Both the position numbers and the translations under genes were made by a program. Below, one piece after another: positions 45,144-55,050 of a DNA stretch of 64,000 nt (positions are counted from its first letter, which is position 1; the number at the start of each line of letters is the position of its first letter). Source of the stretch: Pseudomonas lurida. GTDB lineage: Bacteria > Pseudomonadota > Gammaproteobacteria > Pseudomonadales > Pseudomonadaceae. Where the stretch lies: positions 1,595,501 through 1,659,500 of the forward strand of contig NZ_PDJB01000001.1 in the NCBI RefSeq assembly GCF_002563895.1. Reading direction: 5' to 3'. The notes below the pieces were generated by a model that made no database searches, was not told where the DNA came from, and saw only the letters and a list, made by a program, of their open reading frames with translations.

Positions 45144-46070
45144 CCGTGCCCTGAAGCTATCGATAAACACGCGTTCTGCCCGGCTCATCTTTTGCTCCCG
45201 ATTCCACAGCAGATAAATGTCCACATCCGCGATGCCTTCATCCGGCGGCAGCCGCCACAGCAAGCCGTTTTTCACATCGTCCGCCACCACATGAATCGGC
45301 AAGCAGCCCAGGCCAAACCCGGCGATCACCAGCCGCCGCACTTCTTCCAGGCTGGATGACGACGCCACGATGCGCCCACTGAAGCCCTGTTGGTCGCGAA
45401 ATATGGTCAGCGGCGAGAGCATCCCGCCGATTTGATCGCTGGTGAAACTCACGAAGTTTTCCGACTGCAAGTCGCCCTCGGCCAGGGCGCTGCGACCAAA
45501 CAGCGGGTGGTGGCGCCCGCAAAAGAAAGCATAACGTTGGCGCAGGAACAGGTGCTGTTCCAGGCGCGGTTGTGGCCGGCGATTGAGGCTCAGCCCCAGG
45601 GTCGCCGTTTTTTCGAGAAGGGCGGCGACGATGTCGGAGCTGCGCATTACCTCGACATCCAGATCCACCCGCGGATGTTCGCGGTGAAAGCCTGCGAGAA
45701 AGTCATCGAACAGGTCGGAATTGATGCGACTGATCGTCAGCAAGCGCACTTTGCCAATGACCTCGTCGCCCGGTTTTTGCAGCGCGTTGCTCATCTGCGA
45801 TACCTGGCCGTACATCTCGCCGGCGATGGCGAAAATCTGTTCGCCAGCTTCGGTGAGCACAAAACGCGGACCACGGCGCACGATAAGTTGGCAATCGAGT
45901 TGTTCTTCAAGACGCTTCAGGGCCTGGCTGATCGCCGGTTGGGTCAGGTGCAGGCGGGCGGCGGCGCGACTGATGCTCAACTCCTGGCCGATCACGCGAA
46001 AGGTGCGCAGCAGGTTCCAGTCCAGGCGGTCGTTGAGCAGCGGGTGAACGTCGCGGCGAAACTCAGGCAT
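45132..46070 (-). CDS. LysR-family regulator of the MHS-M20-deacetylase operon
   Basis: A 312-aa LysR-type regulator with helix-turn-helix at about 18-75 (ELSISRAAARLHLTQPAISQ) and a ligand-binding domain. ATG at 46070 (MPEFRRD) is used; the longer frame upstream crosses the AT-rich promoter. It is divergent from the MHS transporter gene at 46228, the usual layout for a local regulator. Its 3' end overlaps the anti-sigma gene by 12 bases. Confidence 0.9.
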   Translation of the reverse strand: MPEFRRDVHPLLNDRLDWNLLRTFRVIGQELSISRAAARLHLTQPAISQALKRLEEQLDCQLIVRRGPRFVLTEAGEQIFAIAGEMYGQVSQMSNALQKPGDEVIGKVRLLTISRINSDLFDDFLAGFHREHPRVDLDVEVMRSSDIVAALLEKTATLGLSLNRRPQPRLEQHLFLRQRYAFFCGRHHPLFGRSALAEGDLQSENFVSFTSDQIGGMLSPLTIFRDQQGFSGRIVASSSSLEEVRRLVIAGFGLGCLPIHVVADDVKNGLLWRLPPDEGIADVDIYLLWNREQKMSRAERVFIDSFRARLAQ

Positions 46071-46080
46071 GCTCGGGCTC

Positions 46081-46140
46081 GATAATAAGCAGGATTTATA
46101 ATTAGAATAATAAATAGAAAATTGACTAATCATAGCCCCG
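46081..46140. promoter_or_regulatory. AT-rich divergent promoter/operator for the LysR gene and MHS operon
   Basis: A strikingly AT-rich patch in GC-rich surroundings, with the partial dyad TTATAATTAGAATAATAA at 46096-46113. It is a plausible LysR-type operator and RNA polymerase site between the divergent genes. The exact -35 and -10 cannot be fixed. Confidence 0.4.
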
Positions 46141-46227
46141 AGACAAAAAATCCTCCTGACAAGCGCCTTCAGAGCGCACGCGTTTGACCCTTCTCCTGCC
46201 AAAAAAATAACCAAAGGAGCCAGCCCC

Positions 46228-47547
46228 ATGAAGCCATCCGCTTCGCCCCAGCCCCGCCGTGCTGCGGCCGCCGCTTTCATCGGCACCATGATCGAGTGGT
46301 ACGACTTTTACATCTATGCCACCGCCGCCGCGCTGGTATTTGGCCAACTGTTTTTCCCCTCCGAAGACAAGCTGTTCAGCACCATGGCCGCGTTCGGCAC
46401 GTTTGCCGTGGGCTTCTTCGCGCGGCCGTTGGGCGGCATTGTGTTCGGGCATATCGGCGACCGGATCGGGCGCAAGAAATCCCTGGTGATCACCCTGGTG
46501 ATGATGGGGGTGGTCACCGTGTGCATCGGCTTGTTGCCGACCTACGCCCAGATCGGCGCCGCGGCACCGGTGCTGCTGATCCTGCTGCGCGTCGTGCAGG
46601 GCATTGCCGTCGGCGGCGAGTGGGGCGGGGCGGTGTTGATGGCGGGCGAGCATGCGCCGAAAGGTCGGCGTAACTTCTTTGCATCCTTCGCGCAATTGGG
46701 CAGCCCGGCGGGGTTGATCCTGTCGTTGCTCGCCTTCAGTGCGGTCACTCGTTTACCGGAAGACCAATTGCTCAGCTGGGGCTGGCGCGTGCCGTTCCTT
46801 GCCAGCGCCTTGCTGTTGGTGGTGGGCCTGGCGATTCGCCTGGGCGTAAATGAGTCGCCTGAATTCCTCGAAGACAAAGCCCTGGCGGAAAAAGCGCGAG
46901 CGATCAAGAAAGACCAAGCCCCAGTGATCGAAGTGCTGAAAACCGCCTGGCGCCCGCTGTTGCTGTGCATCGGCGCGAACACCCTGGGCATCGCCGGCGT
47001 GTATTTCACCAATACCTTCATGATTGCCTACAGCACTCAGCAATTGGGCTTGCCGCGTTCGTTGATTCTGGAGTGCCTGTTTTTCGTGGCCATCATTCAG
47101 TTCTGCGTCCAGCCCCTGGCCGCGTGGGTGGCGGAGAAAGTCGGTGCCACGCGCTTCCTGTGTGCGATGACGGTATTGGCAATGGCGTCGCCTTACCCGA
47201 TGTTCGTGCTGGTGAGCAGTGGCCAGGCGCCGTTGATCATCCTTGGCATCGCCCTGGCGGTGGTGTGCATGGCCTCCTTTTATGCCGTGATCGCCGGGTT
47301 TGTCAGTGGCCTGTTTGAAACCCGCGTGCGCTACACGGCGATCTCCCTGGCGTATCAGGTCTGCGGTGCGCTGGCGGGTGGGCTCACGCCGTTGATCGGC
47401 ACGTGGCTGGCCCATGAATACCAGGGCCAATGGTGGCCGATGGCAGTGTTCTACAGCCTGATCGCGGCGGTCTCGCTGGTGTGCGTACTGGCGTTGTCGC
47501 GCCGCCACGCCATCGCTCACCGTCATGAGATGGCCCATAGTGTTTGA
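46228..47547 (+). CDS. MFS transporter, metabolite:H+ symporter (MHS) family
   Basis: A 439-aa, 12-segment transporter. The start AAAFIGTMIEWYDFYIYATA and GHIGDRIGRKKSLVITL are diagnostic of the MHS family, which takes up organic acids, betaines or similar solutes with protons. It opens an operon with an M20 hydrolase and an acetylpolyamine amidohydrolase-like protein, so the substrate is probably an N-acylated or N-carbamoylated amine or acid. That is inference. Confidence 0.9.
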   Translation: MKPSASPQPRRAAAAAFIGTMIEWYDFYIYATAAALVFGQLFFPSEDKLFSTMAAFGTFAVGFFARPLGGIVFGHIGDRIGRKKSLVITLVMMGVVTVCIGLLPTYAQIGAAAPVLLILLRVVQGIAVGGEWGGAVLMAGEHAPKGRRNFFASFAQLGSPAGLILSLLAFSAVTRLPEDQLLSWGWRVPFLASALLLVVGLAIRLGVNESPEFLEDKALAEKARAIKKDQAPVIEVLKTAWRPLLLCIGANTLGIAGVYFTNTFMIAYSTQQLGLPRSLILECLFFVAIIQFCVQPLAAWVAEKVGATRFLCAMTVLAMASPYPMFVLVSSGQAPLIILGIALAVVCMASFYAVIAGFVSGLFETRVRYTAISLAYQVCGALAGGLTPLIGTWLAHEYQGQWWPMAVFYSLIAAVSLVCVLALSRRHAIAHRHEMAHSV

Positions 47548-47560
47548 TGGAGCGTGTGCA

Positions 47561-48790
47561 ATGTTGAAGATCAATGGCGAGCGCCTGTGGGCCAGCCTGA
47601 TGGCCATGGCCGAGATTGGCGCCACGGCCCGCGGCGGCAGTTGCCGCCTGGCGCTGAGCGCTGAAGATAAAAGCGGTCGAGAACTGTTCAGCCACTGGTG
47701 CGACGCTGCCGGGCTGACGTTGAGCGTGGATGCCATCGGCAATCTGTTCGCTCGGCGTGCCGGCACGGATAAGGACGCGGCACCGGTCATGATCGGCAGC
47801 CACCTCGACACCCAACCCGAAGGCGGGCGCTTTGATGGTGTCTACGGTGTACTCGCCGGCCTGGAAGTGATCCGCAGCCTCGACGACCACGGTATCCAGA
47901 CGCGCAAACCCTTGGAAATCGCCGTATGGACCAACGAGGAGGGCGCGCGTTTCACCCCGGCCATGCTCGGCTCGGCGGTGTTCACCGGCACCCTGGCGCT
48001 GGACGAGGCCCTGGCCACGGCCGATGTCAATGGCATCCGCGTGGCCGAGGCATTGCGCGCCACGGGGTATAACGGTTCGCGCCCATTGGGCGGCGCAGTG
48101 GATGCGTATTTTGAAGCGCATATCGAGCAGGGCCCGATCCTTGAGGACAATGCCAAGAGCATTGGCGTGGTCACCGGTGGCCAGGCGATTCGCTGGTTGG
48201 ATGTGCGCGTCGACGGCATGGCCGCCCACGCCGGTACGACGCCGATGGCGTTGCGTAAAGATGCGCTGTATGGCGCCGCGCAAATGATCCAGGCGCTGGA
48301 GGCACTGGCGGCGGATTTTGCCCCGCAAGGCCTGACCACCGTCGGCGAATTGAACATCGCCAAATCATCGCGCAATACCATTCCAGGATTGTTGACCTTC
48401 ACCGTCGACCTGCGTCATCACCGCGACAGCGAGATCGACGCCATGGAGCAACAGGTACGCCAGCGGTTACACGCCATCGCCGAACAGCGTGGCCTGAGCG
48501 TGACTGTCAGCCCCCACTGGGTCAGCCCCGCCACGCCATTCGACAGTGAGTGTGTCGCGTGCGTGCAAACCTCGGTGGACGCCCTGGGCTACAGCCAGCA
48601 ACGCATCGTCAGTGGCGCCGGCCACGATGCCATCCACCTGGCGCGCTACTGTCCGACGGCGATGATCTTTATCCCGTGCGTGGGCGGCCTCAGCCACAAC
48701 GAGGCCGAAGACGTGTTGCCCGAGGACGTGCGCCAGGGCACCGATGTATTGCTCAACGCCGTGTTGAAACGCGCCGGCCAGGTTCAGTAA
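47561..48790 (+). CDS. M20 family Zn-dependent amidohydrolase (carbamoylase/allantoate amidohydrolase-like)
   Basis: A 409-aa enzyme of the HyuC/AllC/beta-ureidopropionase group. Metal-site motifs are visible: GSHLDTQPEGGRFDGVYG, TNEEGARFTPAMLGS, EAHIEQGPIL, and SHNEAED near the C terminus; the dimerisation domain carries AAHAGTTPM. Such enzymes cleave N-carbamoyl or N-acyl groups from amino acids. ATG at 47561 follows a GGAG. It is 13 bases after the transporter gene and 11 bases before the next one, so the three are an operon. Confidence 0.9.
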   Translation: MLKINGERLWASLMAMAEIGATARGGSCRLALSAEDKSGRELFSHWCDAAGLTLSVDAIGNLFARRAGTDKDAAPVMIGSHLDTQPEGGRFDGVYGVLAGLEVIRSLDDHGIQTRKPLEIAVWTNEEGARFTPAMLGSAVFTGTLALDEALATADVNGIRVAEALRATGYNGSRPLGGAVDAYFEAHIEQGPILEDNAKSIGVVTGGQAIRWLDVRVDGMAAHAGTTPMALRKDALYGAAQMIQALEALAADFAPQGLTTVGELNIAKSSRNTIPGLLTFTVDLRHHRDSEIDAMEQQVRQRLHAIAEQRGLSVTVSPHWVSPATPFDSECVACVQTSVDALGYSQQRIVSGAGHDAIHLARYCPTAMIFIPCVGGLSHNEAEDVLPEDVRQGTDVLLNAVLKRAGQVQ

Positions 48791-48801
48791 GGAGAATTTT
48801 A

Positions 48802-49827
48802 ATGCGTACGTTTTTCCACCCCGAACAACTCCTGCACCATCCGCGCAGCTACTACTCCCGTGGGCAGATGCGCACGCCACAGGAAGTCCCGGAGCGCGCC
48901 CGCAACCTGTTGCTGGCCGCACAGACCCTGGGCTTCGACATCCAGCAACCGCAGGATTTTGGCCTCGACCCGCTGCTGGCCATCCACGGCGCGCTGTACC
49001 TGACCTTCCTCCAGGAAGCCCATCAGCGCTGGAAAGAAATCCCCGAAGAGTGGGGTGACGAAGTCATGTCCAACATCTTCGTACGTGAACCCAACGCCTT
49101 GCGCGGCATCCTCGCCCAGGCTGCGCGCTACCTGGCGGACGGCAGTTGCCCCGTTGGCGAGCTCACCTGGCGCTCGGCCTACTGGTCGGCCCAGAGCGCG
49201 GTCGCGGCCGCCAGGACTATTCTTGACGGCGCCCCGGCTGCCTACGCACTGTGCCGCCCACCTGGGCATCACGCGCGATACGACGCTGCCGGCGGGTTCT
49301 GTTACATCAACAACGCGGCCGTTGCGGCGCAAGCCCTGCGCCAAGGCTTCCAGCGCGTCGCGGTGCTCGACACCGACATGCACCACGGGCAAGGCGTCCA
49401 GGAGATCTTCTACGACCGCGACGACGTGCTGTATGTGTCGATCCATGGCGACCCGACCAACTTCTATCCTGGCGTGGCCGGCTTCGCCGAGGAGCGCGGA
49501 CGTGCGGCGGGTGAAGGCTTCAATCTCAACCTGCCGATGCCCCACGGCGCCAGCGAGGCGGTGTTCTTCGAAAACCTGCAACGGGCCCTGGCGGCGGTGA
49601 AAGACTTCTCGGCGGATGTGCTGGTGCTGTCGCTGGGTTTCGATATCTACGAACTGGACCCCCAGAGCAAGGTTGCGGTAACGCGCGATGGGTTTGCGCG
49701 TTTGGGCGCGTGCATTCGAGGGCTGGGGCTGCCGTGTGTGATCGTGCAGGAAGGTGGCTATCACCTGGAAACGCTGGACAGCAATGCGCAGGCGTTTTTC
49801 AGTAGCCCGCAGGCTTGGCAGAATTAA
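48802..49827 (+). CDS. Histone-deacetylase-family acetylpolyamine amidohydrolase-like protein
   Basis: A 341-aa class II deacetylase-like enzyme, similar in length and start to P. aeruginosa acetylpolyamine amidohydrolases. Active-site text is intact: CRPPGHHARYD (paired His), LDTDMHHGQGVQ (zinc Asp/His), LSLGFDIYELDP (zinc Asp) and QEGGYHLE (catalytic Tyr). It should remove acetyl groups from small amines. GGAG lies about seven bases before ATG 48802. It follows the M20 gene in the same operon. Confidence 0.92.
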   Translation: MRTFFHPEQLLHHPRSYYSRGQMRTPQEVPERARNLLLAAQTLGFDIQQPQDFGLDPLLAIHGALYLTFLQEAHQRWKEIPEEWGDEVMSNIFVREPNALRGILAQAARYLADGSCPVGELTWRSAYWSAQSAVAAARTILDGAPAAYALCRPPGHHARYDAAGGFCYINNAAVAAQALRQGFQRVAVLDTDMHHGQGVQEIFYDRDDVLYVSIHGDPTNFYPGVAGFAEERGRAAGEGFNLNLPMPHGASEAVFFENLQRALAAVKDFSADVLVLSLGFDIYELDPQSKVAVTRDGFARLGACIRGLGLPCVIVQEGGYHLETLDSNAQAFFSSPQAWQN

Positions 49828-49967
49828 ACCGGCTGCTGTTGCAGGGGGGCTGTCCTGTAAGCAATGGGCGGCAGCGTTATCAGCGTAGTCTGGCTCCGGT
49901 ACGCATGGCGCCTCATCGGCTCCCATACGATAATGCTCGCCACCCCGACCACTTTGGCCTTCCTACC

Positions 49968-50870
49968 GTGATCATCAACTTCGACCTCAACGACCTCCAG
50001 GCTTTCCGTGCCGTGGTAGACAAGGGCAGTTTCCGTGGTGCCGCCGAGGCCATCCGCATCTCGCAACCGGCCCTGAGCCGGCGGATCGAAAAGCTCGAGA
50101 CTGCCCTCGACGTCAAGCTGTTCGAGCGCACCACCCGGCGCGTCAGCCTGACCATGGTCGGCCGCGCGTTCCTGCCGCAGGTCGAACGCATGCTCGACGA
50201 CCTCGACGTGGCGCTGATGGGCATCAGTAACGTCGCGTCCACGCGCATGGGCAATGTCACCATCGCCTGCGTGCCGTCGACCGCGTATTACTTCATGCCC
50301 CACGTGATCTCCGAATTCCACAAGCTGTACCCGAAGATTCGCCTGCGGGTGCTGGATGCCAGTGCCGGCGAGGTGTGCAATGCGGTGGAAAGTGGCGAGG
50401 CGGATTTTGGCGTGAGTTTCAGCGGCAGCCTGGCCGATGAAGTGGAGTTCGAACTGCTGTTGCAAGAGCGCTATGTACTGGCGTGTCGCCGTGACCACCC
50501 GTTGGCCCAACGCGACAGCGTGACCTGGGTCGAGGCCTATGAGCACGACTACATCACCGTCGACAAAACCTCTGGCAACCGTTTCCTGCTCGACCAGGCC
50601 TTGCGCGGTGTGCGGGTGAAAAAGCCGAGTATTTGCGAGACGCACCACGTGACCACGATGATCGGGCTGGTGGAGGCGGGGTTGGGGGTCGCGATGGTGC
50701 CGTCGATTGCCATGCCCGCCATTGAACACCCGATTCTGGTGAGTGTGCCGCTGGTGGAGCCGCAGGTGATGCGCAATGTGGGCTTGATCAAGCGCCGCGG
50801 GCGGACGTTGCCACCGGCGGCGCTGGAGTTGGAGCGGTTAGTGCGGGAGATGCCGTTTCGCTCAGCGTGA
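49968..50870 (+). CDS. LysR-family transcriptional regulator
   Basis: A 300-aa LysR-type regulator from GTG at 49968 (read as MIINFDLNDLQAF), with helix-turn-helix GAAEAIRISQPALSRRIEKL and effector domain. An in-frame ATG at 49905 would add 21 poorly conserved-looking residues. It lies 140 bases after the deacetylase gene on the same strand, and its last nine bases overlap the convergent binding-protein gene. Confidence 0.88.
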   Translation: MIINFDLNDLQAFRAVVDKGSFRGAAEAIRISQPALSRRIEKLETALDVKLFERTTRRVSLTMVGRAFLPQVERMLDDLDVALMGISNVASTRMGNVTIACVPSTAYYFMPHVISEFHKLYPKIRLRVLDASAGEVCNAVESGEADFGVSFSGSLADEVEFELLLQERYVLACRRDHPLAQRDSVTWVEAYEHDYITVDKTSGNRFLLDQALRGVRVKKPSICETHHVTTMIGLVEAGLGVAMVPSIAMPAIEHPILVSVPLVEPQVMRNVGLIKRRGRTLPPAALELERLVREMPFRSA

Positions 50871-51620
50871 CACCGAGTCCAGGCCGGTGGATTGCACCAC
50901 CGGTTGCGCTTCGGGCGAGGCCAGGTAATGCAGCAGCGCCTTGGCCTGCTCCGGGTGCTGGGCGTTGACCGGAATGCCAGCGGCAAAGCGCGTCACCGAT
51001 TGCACGTCTTCCGGGATCTTGCCGACGTAGGTCACACCCGGCACCGGCAACAATTCCGCCACCTGCTGCAGGCCCACTTCGTAGTCACCCTTGGCGACCT
51101 GCTCGGCCACCGGGAGGCGTTCGATCATGGTGCCCTTGGCGGGCATGCCGAGCTTTTTGAACAGCTCTTTCTCGACATACACACCGCTGGCACTGTCCGA
51201 ATACGCCACGGACTTGGCCTTGCTCAGCACGGCTTTGAGCTCGGCATCAGTCCCGATGGCAGGCTTTGCTGCACCTTCTTTCACTACCAGGCCGATGCGC
51301 GAATCCGCGAGCTCCACGCGGGAGGCCGGGTCGACCTTGCCCTGCTTGATCAGCTCATCCAGGGCGTAGCCGACCATGATCACCACGTCGGCATGTTCGC
51401 CACGGGCCAGGCGGTTGGGAATCGCTTCCGGCGCCTTGCCCATGGAGGGGCCGAGAATGGTGTCGAGGCTGTCACCGCTTTGCTTGGCGTACTGCGGGCC
51501 GAGCAATTTATACGCGGCGGTGAAGCCGCCAGAGGTCATCACTTTGAGCTGTTCGGCCTGGGCCGTCAGCGCCAGCGCGCCGAGGGCCAGGCCCGTCAGG
51601 GTCTTGAACAGTGCCTTCAT
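50862..51620 (-). CDS. ModA-like periplasmic substrate-binding protein
   Basis: A 252-aa periplasmic protein with signal peptide (1-22, ending LTAQAEQ) and a type 2 binding-protein fold like Mod[36 protein letters not shown] and [18 protein letters not shown]. Unlike a molybdate receptor it is not next to modBC genes. It follows an MHS symporter with an ATGA overlap, so it is probably made with it. The ligand is likely an organic anion, which is inference. Confidence 0.85.
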   Translation of the reverse strand: MKALFKTLTGLALGALALTAQAEQLKVMTSGGFTAAYKLLGPQYAKQSGDSLDTILGPSMGKAPEAIPNRLARGEHADVVIMVGYALDELIKQGKVDPASRVELADSRIGLVVKEGAAKPAIGTDAELKAVLSKAKSVAYSDSASGVYVEKELFKKLGMPAKGTMIERLPVAEQVAKGDYEVGLQQVAELLPVPGVTYVGKIPEDVQSVTRFAAGIPVNAQHPEQAKALLHYLASPEAQPVVQSTGLDSVSR

Positions 51621-52924
51621 TGCGCGGCCCCCTGCATGACCTGCCCGCGAGCGTTGGCGCGGCGATACAGCGCCAGGGTCGAGCACAACGCGCACAGCGC
51701 AGCGAACATCATCCAGTAGGCCGGCGAGGCCTTGTCTTCGGTGATGTGAATGAACCAGGTCGAGATCGCCGGGGTGAAGCCGCCGAAGATCGCGGTCGCC
51801 AGGCTGTAGGCCAGGGAGAACCCTGCCACGCGCACTTCCACGGGCATGATCTCGGTAAGCGCCGGGATCATTGCGCCGTTATACATGCCGTAGAGGAAGG
51901 AGAACCACAACAGGGTTTCCAGCATATGGCCGAAGCTTGGCGCATTCACCACGTAGGACAGCGCTGGATAAGCGGTGAGGACGGTCAGTGCGGTCATGGC
52001 GATCAGCACCGGCTTGCGGCCGAAACGATCACTCAAGGTACCGCCGATCGGCAGCCAGACAAAGTTCGACACCGCCACCAGCAGGGTTACCAGCAGTGCA
52101 TCGGAAGTGCTCAGTTGCAGCACGGTCTTGCCGAAGGTCGGCGCGTACACAGTGATCAGGTAGAACGCGGTGGTGGTCATCGCCACCATCAGCATGCCGC
52201 CAATCACCACGGTCCAGTTTTTCACCAGGGTCGCCAGCACTTCGCGCATGGTCGGCCGATGCTTGCGGTTGGCGAACTCCTCGGTCTCCTGCAGGTTGCG
52301 ACGCAGGAAGAAGATGAACGGGATGATCACGCAGCCGATGGCAAACGGAATGCGCCAGCCCCAATCGGCCACTACGGCCGGTTCCATCCACACGTTCAGG
52401 CCATAACCCAGCGCGGCGGCGACCACGATGGAGATCTGTTGGCTGCCCGATTGCCAACTGGTGTAGAAGCCTTTGCGGCCTGGGGTGGCCATTTCAGACA
52501 GGTACACCGACACACCGCCCAGTTCTGCACCGGCAGAGAAGCCCTGCAAAAGGCGGCCCAGCAGCACCAGCAAGGGCGCCCACAGGCCAATAGTGTGATA
52601 ACCGGGCACCAGCACGATCAGCAGCGTGCCGCTGGCCATGATCGAGAGCGTCACGATCAGCCCTTTGCGACGACCGACGTCATCGATGTAGGCACCCAGG
52701 ATGATCGCGCCCAACGGACGCATCAGGAAGCCTGCGCCGAATACGGCGAAGGTCATCATTAATGACGCAAACTCATTAGCGGCAGGGAAGAACGCGGCAG
52801 CGATGTAGGTGGCGTAGAAACCGAACAGAAAGAAGTCGAACTGTTCGAGGAAGTTGCCCGAAGTAACGCGGAATACCGCACCCACTTTCGAACGGGCAGA
52901 GTCGGGCCGGGAAGGGCTAGTCAT
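51617..52924 (-). CDS. MHS-family MFS transporter, citrate/tricarballylate-type
   Basis: A 435-aa, 12-segment proton symporter. [20 protein letters not shown] and [17 protein letters not shown] resemble CitA/TcuC-type citrate or tricarballylate transporters of the MHS family. [20 protein letters not shown] is the typical loop. It overlaps the ModA-like gene by four bases. The substrate is not certain. Confidence 0.88.
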   Translation of the reverse strand: MTSPSRPDSARSKVGAVFRVTSGNFLEQFDFFLFGFYATYIAAAFFPAANEFASLMMTFAVFGAGFLMRPLGAIILGAYIDDVGRRKGLIVTLSIMASGTLLIVLVPGYHTIGLWAPLLVLLGRLLQGFSAGAELGGVSVYLSEMATPGRKGFYTSWQSGSQQISIVVAAALGYGLNVWMEPAVVADWGWRIPFAIGCVIIPFIFFLRRNLQETEEFANRKHRPTMREVLATLVKNWTVVIGGMLMVAMTTTAFYLITVYAPTFGKTVLQLSTSDALLVTLLVAVSNFVWLPIGGTLSDRFGRKPVLIAMTALTVLTAYPALSYVVNAPSFGHMLETLLWFSFLYGMYNGAMIPALTEIMPVEVRVAGFSLAYSLATAIFGGFTPAISTWFIHITEDKASPAYWMMFAALCALCSTLALYRRANARGQVMQGAAQ

Positions 52925-53121
52925 GGTTTTGTGTCTCCAGCGTTCTTTTTAAAGTGCTTGTTTCGCCTAAGACTTCGAATAGTGGCTGACACATTTAGAA
53001 ATGATAAGTGACAAATTTGGATAGATTGATGTTCATTGGCTATCAATCGGCGGTGCAGTCCAAAATGTCTTCGCTGTTCTATGCTTGCAAAGTGACCAAT
53101 TCTTACGGATGGGAGGTGGCA

Positions 53122-53265
53122 ATGGCTGACCAACACACACCGCAGGACGCACCGGAGCGCGAGCGACCCCGGCGGCAGGAGGAAGAAAAACCGCAGACCT
53201 GGAAGCATCCCGATGACGGGACGGAGCTGTCCGAGCGCGACCAGAAACGTCCGCTCAAGCCCTGA
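53122..53265 (+). CDS. Small hydrophilic protein, function unknown
   Basis: A 47-aa, strongly charged protein (MADQHTPQDAPERERPRRQE at the start, ending RDQKRPLKP). ATG at 53122 is chosen over one at 53008 because GGGAGG lies seven bases upstream. No domain was recognised. A REP pair follows its stop codon. Confidence 0.6.
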   Translation: MADQHTPQDAPERERPRRQEEEKPQTWKHPDDGTELSERDQKRPLKP

Positions 53266-53288
53266 CCTCAAGCTCAACACCACCCCAC

Positions 53289-53378
53289 TGTGGGAGCGGG
53301 CTTGCCCGCGAATGCGGTGTGTCAGTCAACCAATGTGTCGGCTGATCCACTGCTTTCGCGGGCAAGCCCGCTCCCACA
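53289..53378. repeat. Inverted REP pair (REPIN)
   Basis: TGTGGGAGCGGGCTTGCCCG plus CGAA at 53289-53312 is mirrored exactly by its complement at 53355-53378, with a 42-base spacer. This is the standard mobile REPIN layout in fluorescent pseudomonads, mobilised in trans by a RAYT transposase (none is in the window). Confidence 0.93.
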
Positions 53379-53475
53379 ATTGTTGTGCGCGCGCATCCGT
53401 CTGGGAAACTATTTGACATATTTGATTTGTGATCACATATTGAGGCCATAAGAACGACAACACAGGTTTTGCCTC

Positions 53476-54198
53476 ATGACAGATGGTCCGCTCCTCCTGC
53501 CTACCCTGCGCCAGGTGTCCCGCGATACCTTGCAAGACCAGGTCTATCGCCAGATCCGCGAAGCGCTGATGAGTGGGCGCTTCCAGCCCGGCCAGAAACT
53601 CACCATCCGCGGCCTTGCCGAAGCACTGGGTTCCAGCCCCATGCCGGTGCGCGAAGCGCTGCAGCGCCTCAGCGCCGAAAACGCTTTTGAAGTCACCGAA
53701 ACCTCTCGACTGCGCGTGCGCCTGATGACGGTCGAACGTCTGCGCGAAATCCGTGATGCACGGGTCGCACTCGAAGGTTTGCTGGCGGAAAAAGCCGTGC
53801 TGCGCCTGCAAAAAGCCGACCTCGATGAAATCACCGACCTGTGCCAGCAGATGCAGCACGCCGCTGACGAAGTCGACGTGTCCCGCTACCTGTGGACCAA
53901 CTTTGCCTTCCACCGGCGCATCTACGCCGTGGCCCAAGCCGAATTGACCATGGCCGCCGTGGAAAACTTCTGGCTGCACATGGGCCCGTGCTTTGCGCTG
54001 GTCGCCCCGGATAAAGCTCACCTGCAACGCTCGATGGAGGCGCACACGCGCATCGTTGAAGCGCTGGCTGCCCGTGATGGCGCCGGCGCACGCGCCGCGG
54101 TGACCGATGACATCATGCAGGCCGCCGACTCCCTGGCGCGCCTGCTCGTCAAGAACGACCGTACGCGGTCGTCTGCTTCAGGAGGTAAACGTGCATGA
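53476..54198 (+). CDS. GntR/FadR-family regulator of the BKACE operon
   Basis: A 240-aa regulator with a winged-helix domain (about 18-85; LTIRGLAEALGSSPMPVREA) and an all-helical FCD effector domain with metal-ligand His candidates (NFAFHRRIY, EAHTRIVEAL). It is the first gene of a same-strand cluster and overlaps the SDR gene by four bases, so it probably controls this operon in response to a pathway acid. Confidence 0.92.
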   Translation: MTDGPLLLPTLRQVSRDTLQDQVYRQIREALMSGRFQPGQKLTIRGLAEALGSSPMPVREALQRLSAENAFEVTETSRLRVRLMTVERLREIRDARVALEGLLAEKAVLRLQKADLDEITDLCQQMQHAADEVDVSRYLWTNFAFHRRIYAVAQAELTMAAVENFWLHMGPCFALVAPDKAHLQRSMEAHTRIVEALAARDGAGARAAVTDDIMQAADSLARLLVKNDRTRSSASGGKRA

Positions 54199-54983
54199 GT
54201 GTCCTACAACGGTTGCAGCCCTATCCTGGGTTACGTGTGTTGATTTCCGGCGGGGCTGCCGGCATCGGTGAAGTGCTGGCGGCGGCGTATCTGGAAGCCG
54301 GTGCCCAGGTGCATGTGTGTGATGTGAGCGAGCCGGCCCTGGCCGCGTTTCGCGACAAATACCCAGGCACCGTCGCCACCCGTGCCGACGTCAGCGATGC
54401 CGCGCAGATCGAGGCGGTGTTCAAGGTGCAGCACGAGCATTTCGGTGGCCTCGATGTGCTGGTCAACAACGCCGGGATTGCCGGGCCCACCGGCGGCATT
54501 GACGCGATCAGCGACGCGGAGTGGCAAGCCACCATCACGGTCAATCTCACCGCGCAATACCGGTTTGCCCACCACGCGGTGCCGATGCTCAAGGCATCGT
54601 CCCACGGCCATCTGCTGCATATCGCCTCGGTGGCGGGGCGCTTGGGCTACGCGTGGCGCACGCCGTATGCGGCGACCAAATGGGCGATTGTCGGCTTGAT
54701 GAAGTCCTTGGCGTCGGAGTTGGGCGAGAGTGATATTCGCGTCAACGCCTTGTTGCCCGGCATCGTCGAAGGCCCGCGCATGGACGGCGTGATTCGCGCC
54801 CGTGCCGAACAGGTCGGCGTACCCGAAGCCGAGATGCGCCAGGAATACCTCAACAAGATTTCCCTCAAGCGCATGGTCACCGCCGAAGACGTGGCAGCCA
54901 TGGCTCTGTTCCTCTGTTCGCCCGCCGCGCGCAACGTGACCGGCCAGGCGATCAGCGTCGACGGTAACGTCGAGTACCTGTAA
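54195..54983 (+). CDS. Short-chain dehydrogenase/reductase
   Basis: A 262-aa classical SDR with a variant cofactor motif ISGGAAGIGE at the start, Asp after strand 2 (CDVSEPALAAF) suggesting NAD(H), VNNAGIAGP, and the active-site Tyr/Lys in TPYAATKWAIVG. In this operon it could oxidise a hydroxy acid to the keto acid used by the next enzyme. Exact substrate unknown. Confidence 0.9.
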   Translation: MSVLQRLQPYPGLRVLISGGAAGIGEVLAAAYLEAGAQVHVCDVSEPALAAFRDKYPGTVATRADVSDAAQIEAVFKVQHEHFGGLDVLVNNAGIAGPTGGIDAISDAEWQATITVNLTAQYRFAHHAVPMLKASSHGHLLHIASVAGRLGYAWRTPYAATKWAIVGLMKSLASELGESDIRVNALLPGIVEGPRMDGVIRARAEQVGVPEAEMRQEYLNKISLKRMVTAEDVAAMALFLCSPAARNVTGQAISVDGNVEYL

Positions 54984-55050
54984 GTCACGCAAGACCACAT
55001 CGCGCTGTACCCAGGATTTTTTTCATAAGAATAAAAGCCGGAGATTCGTC

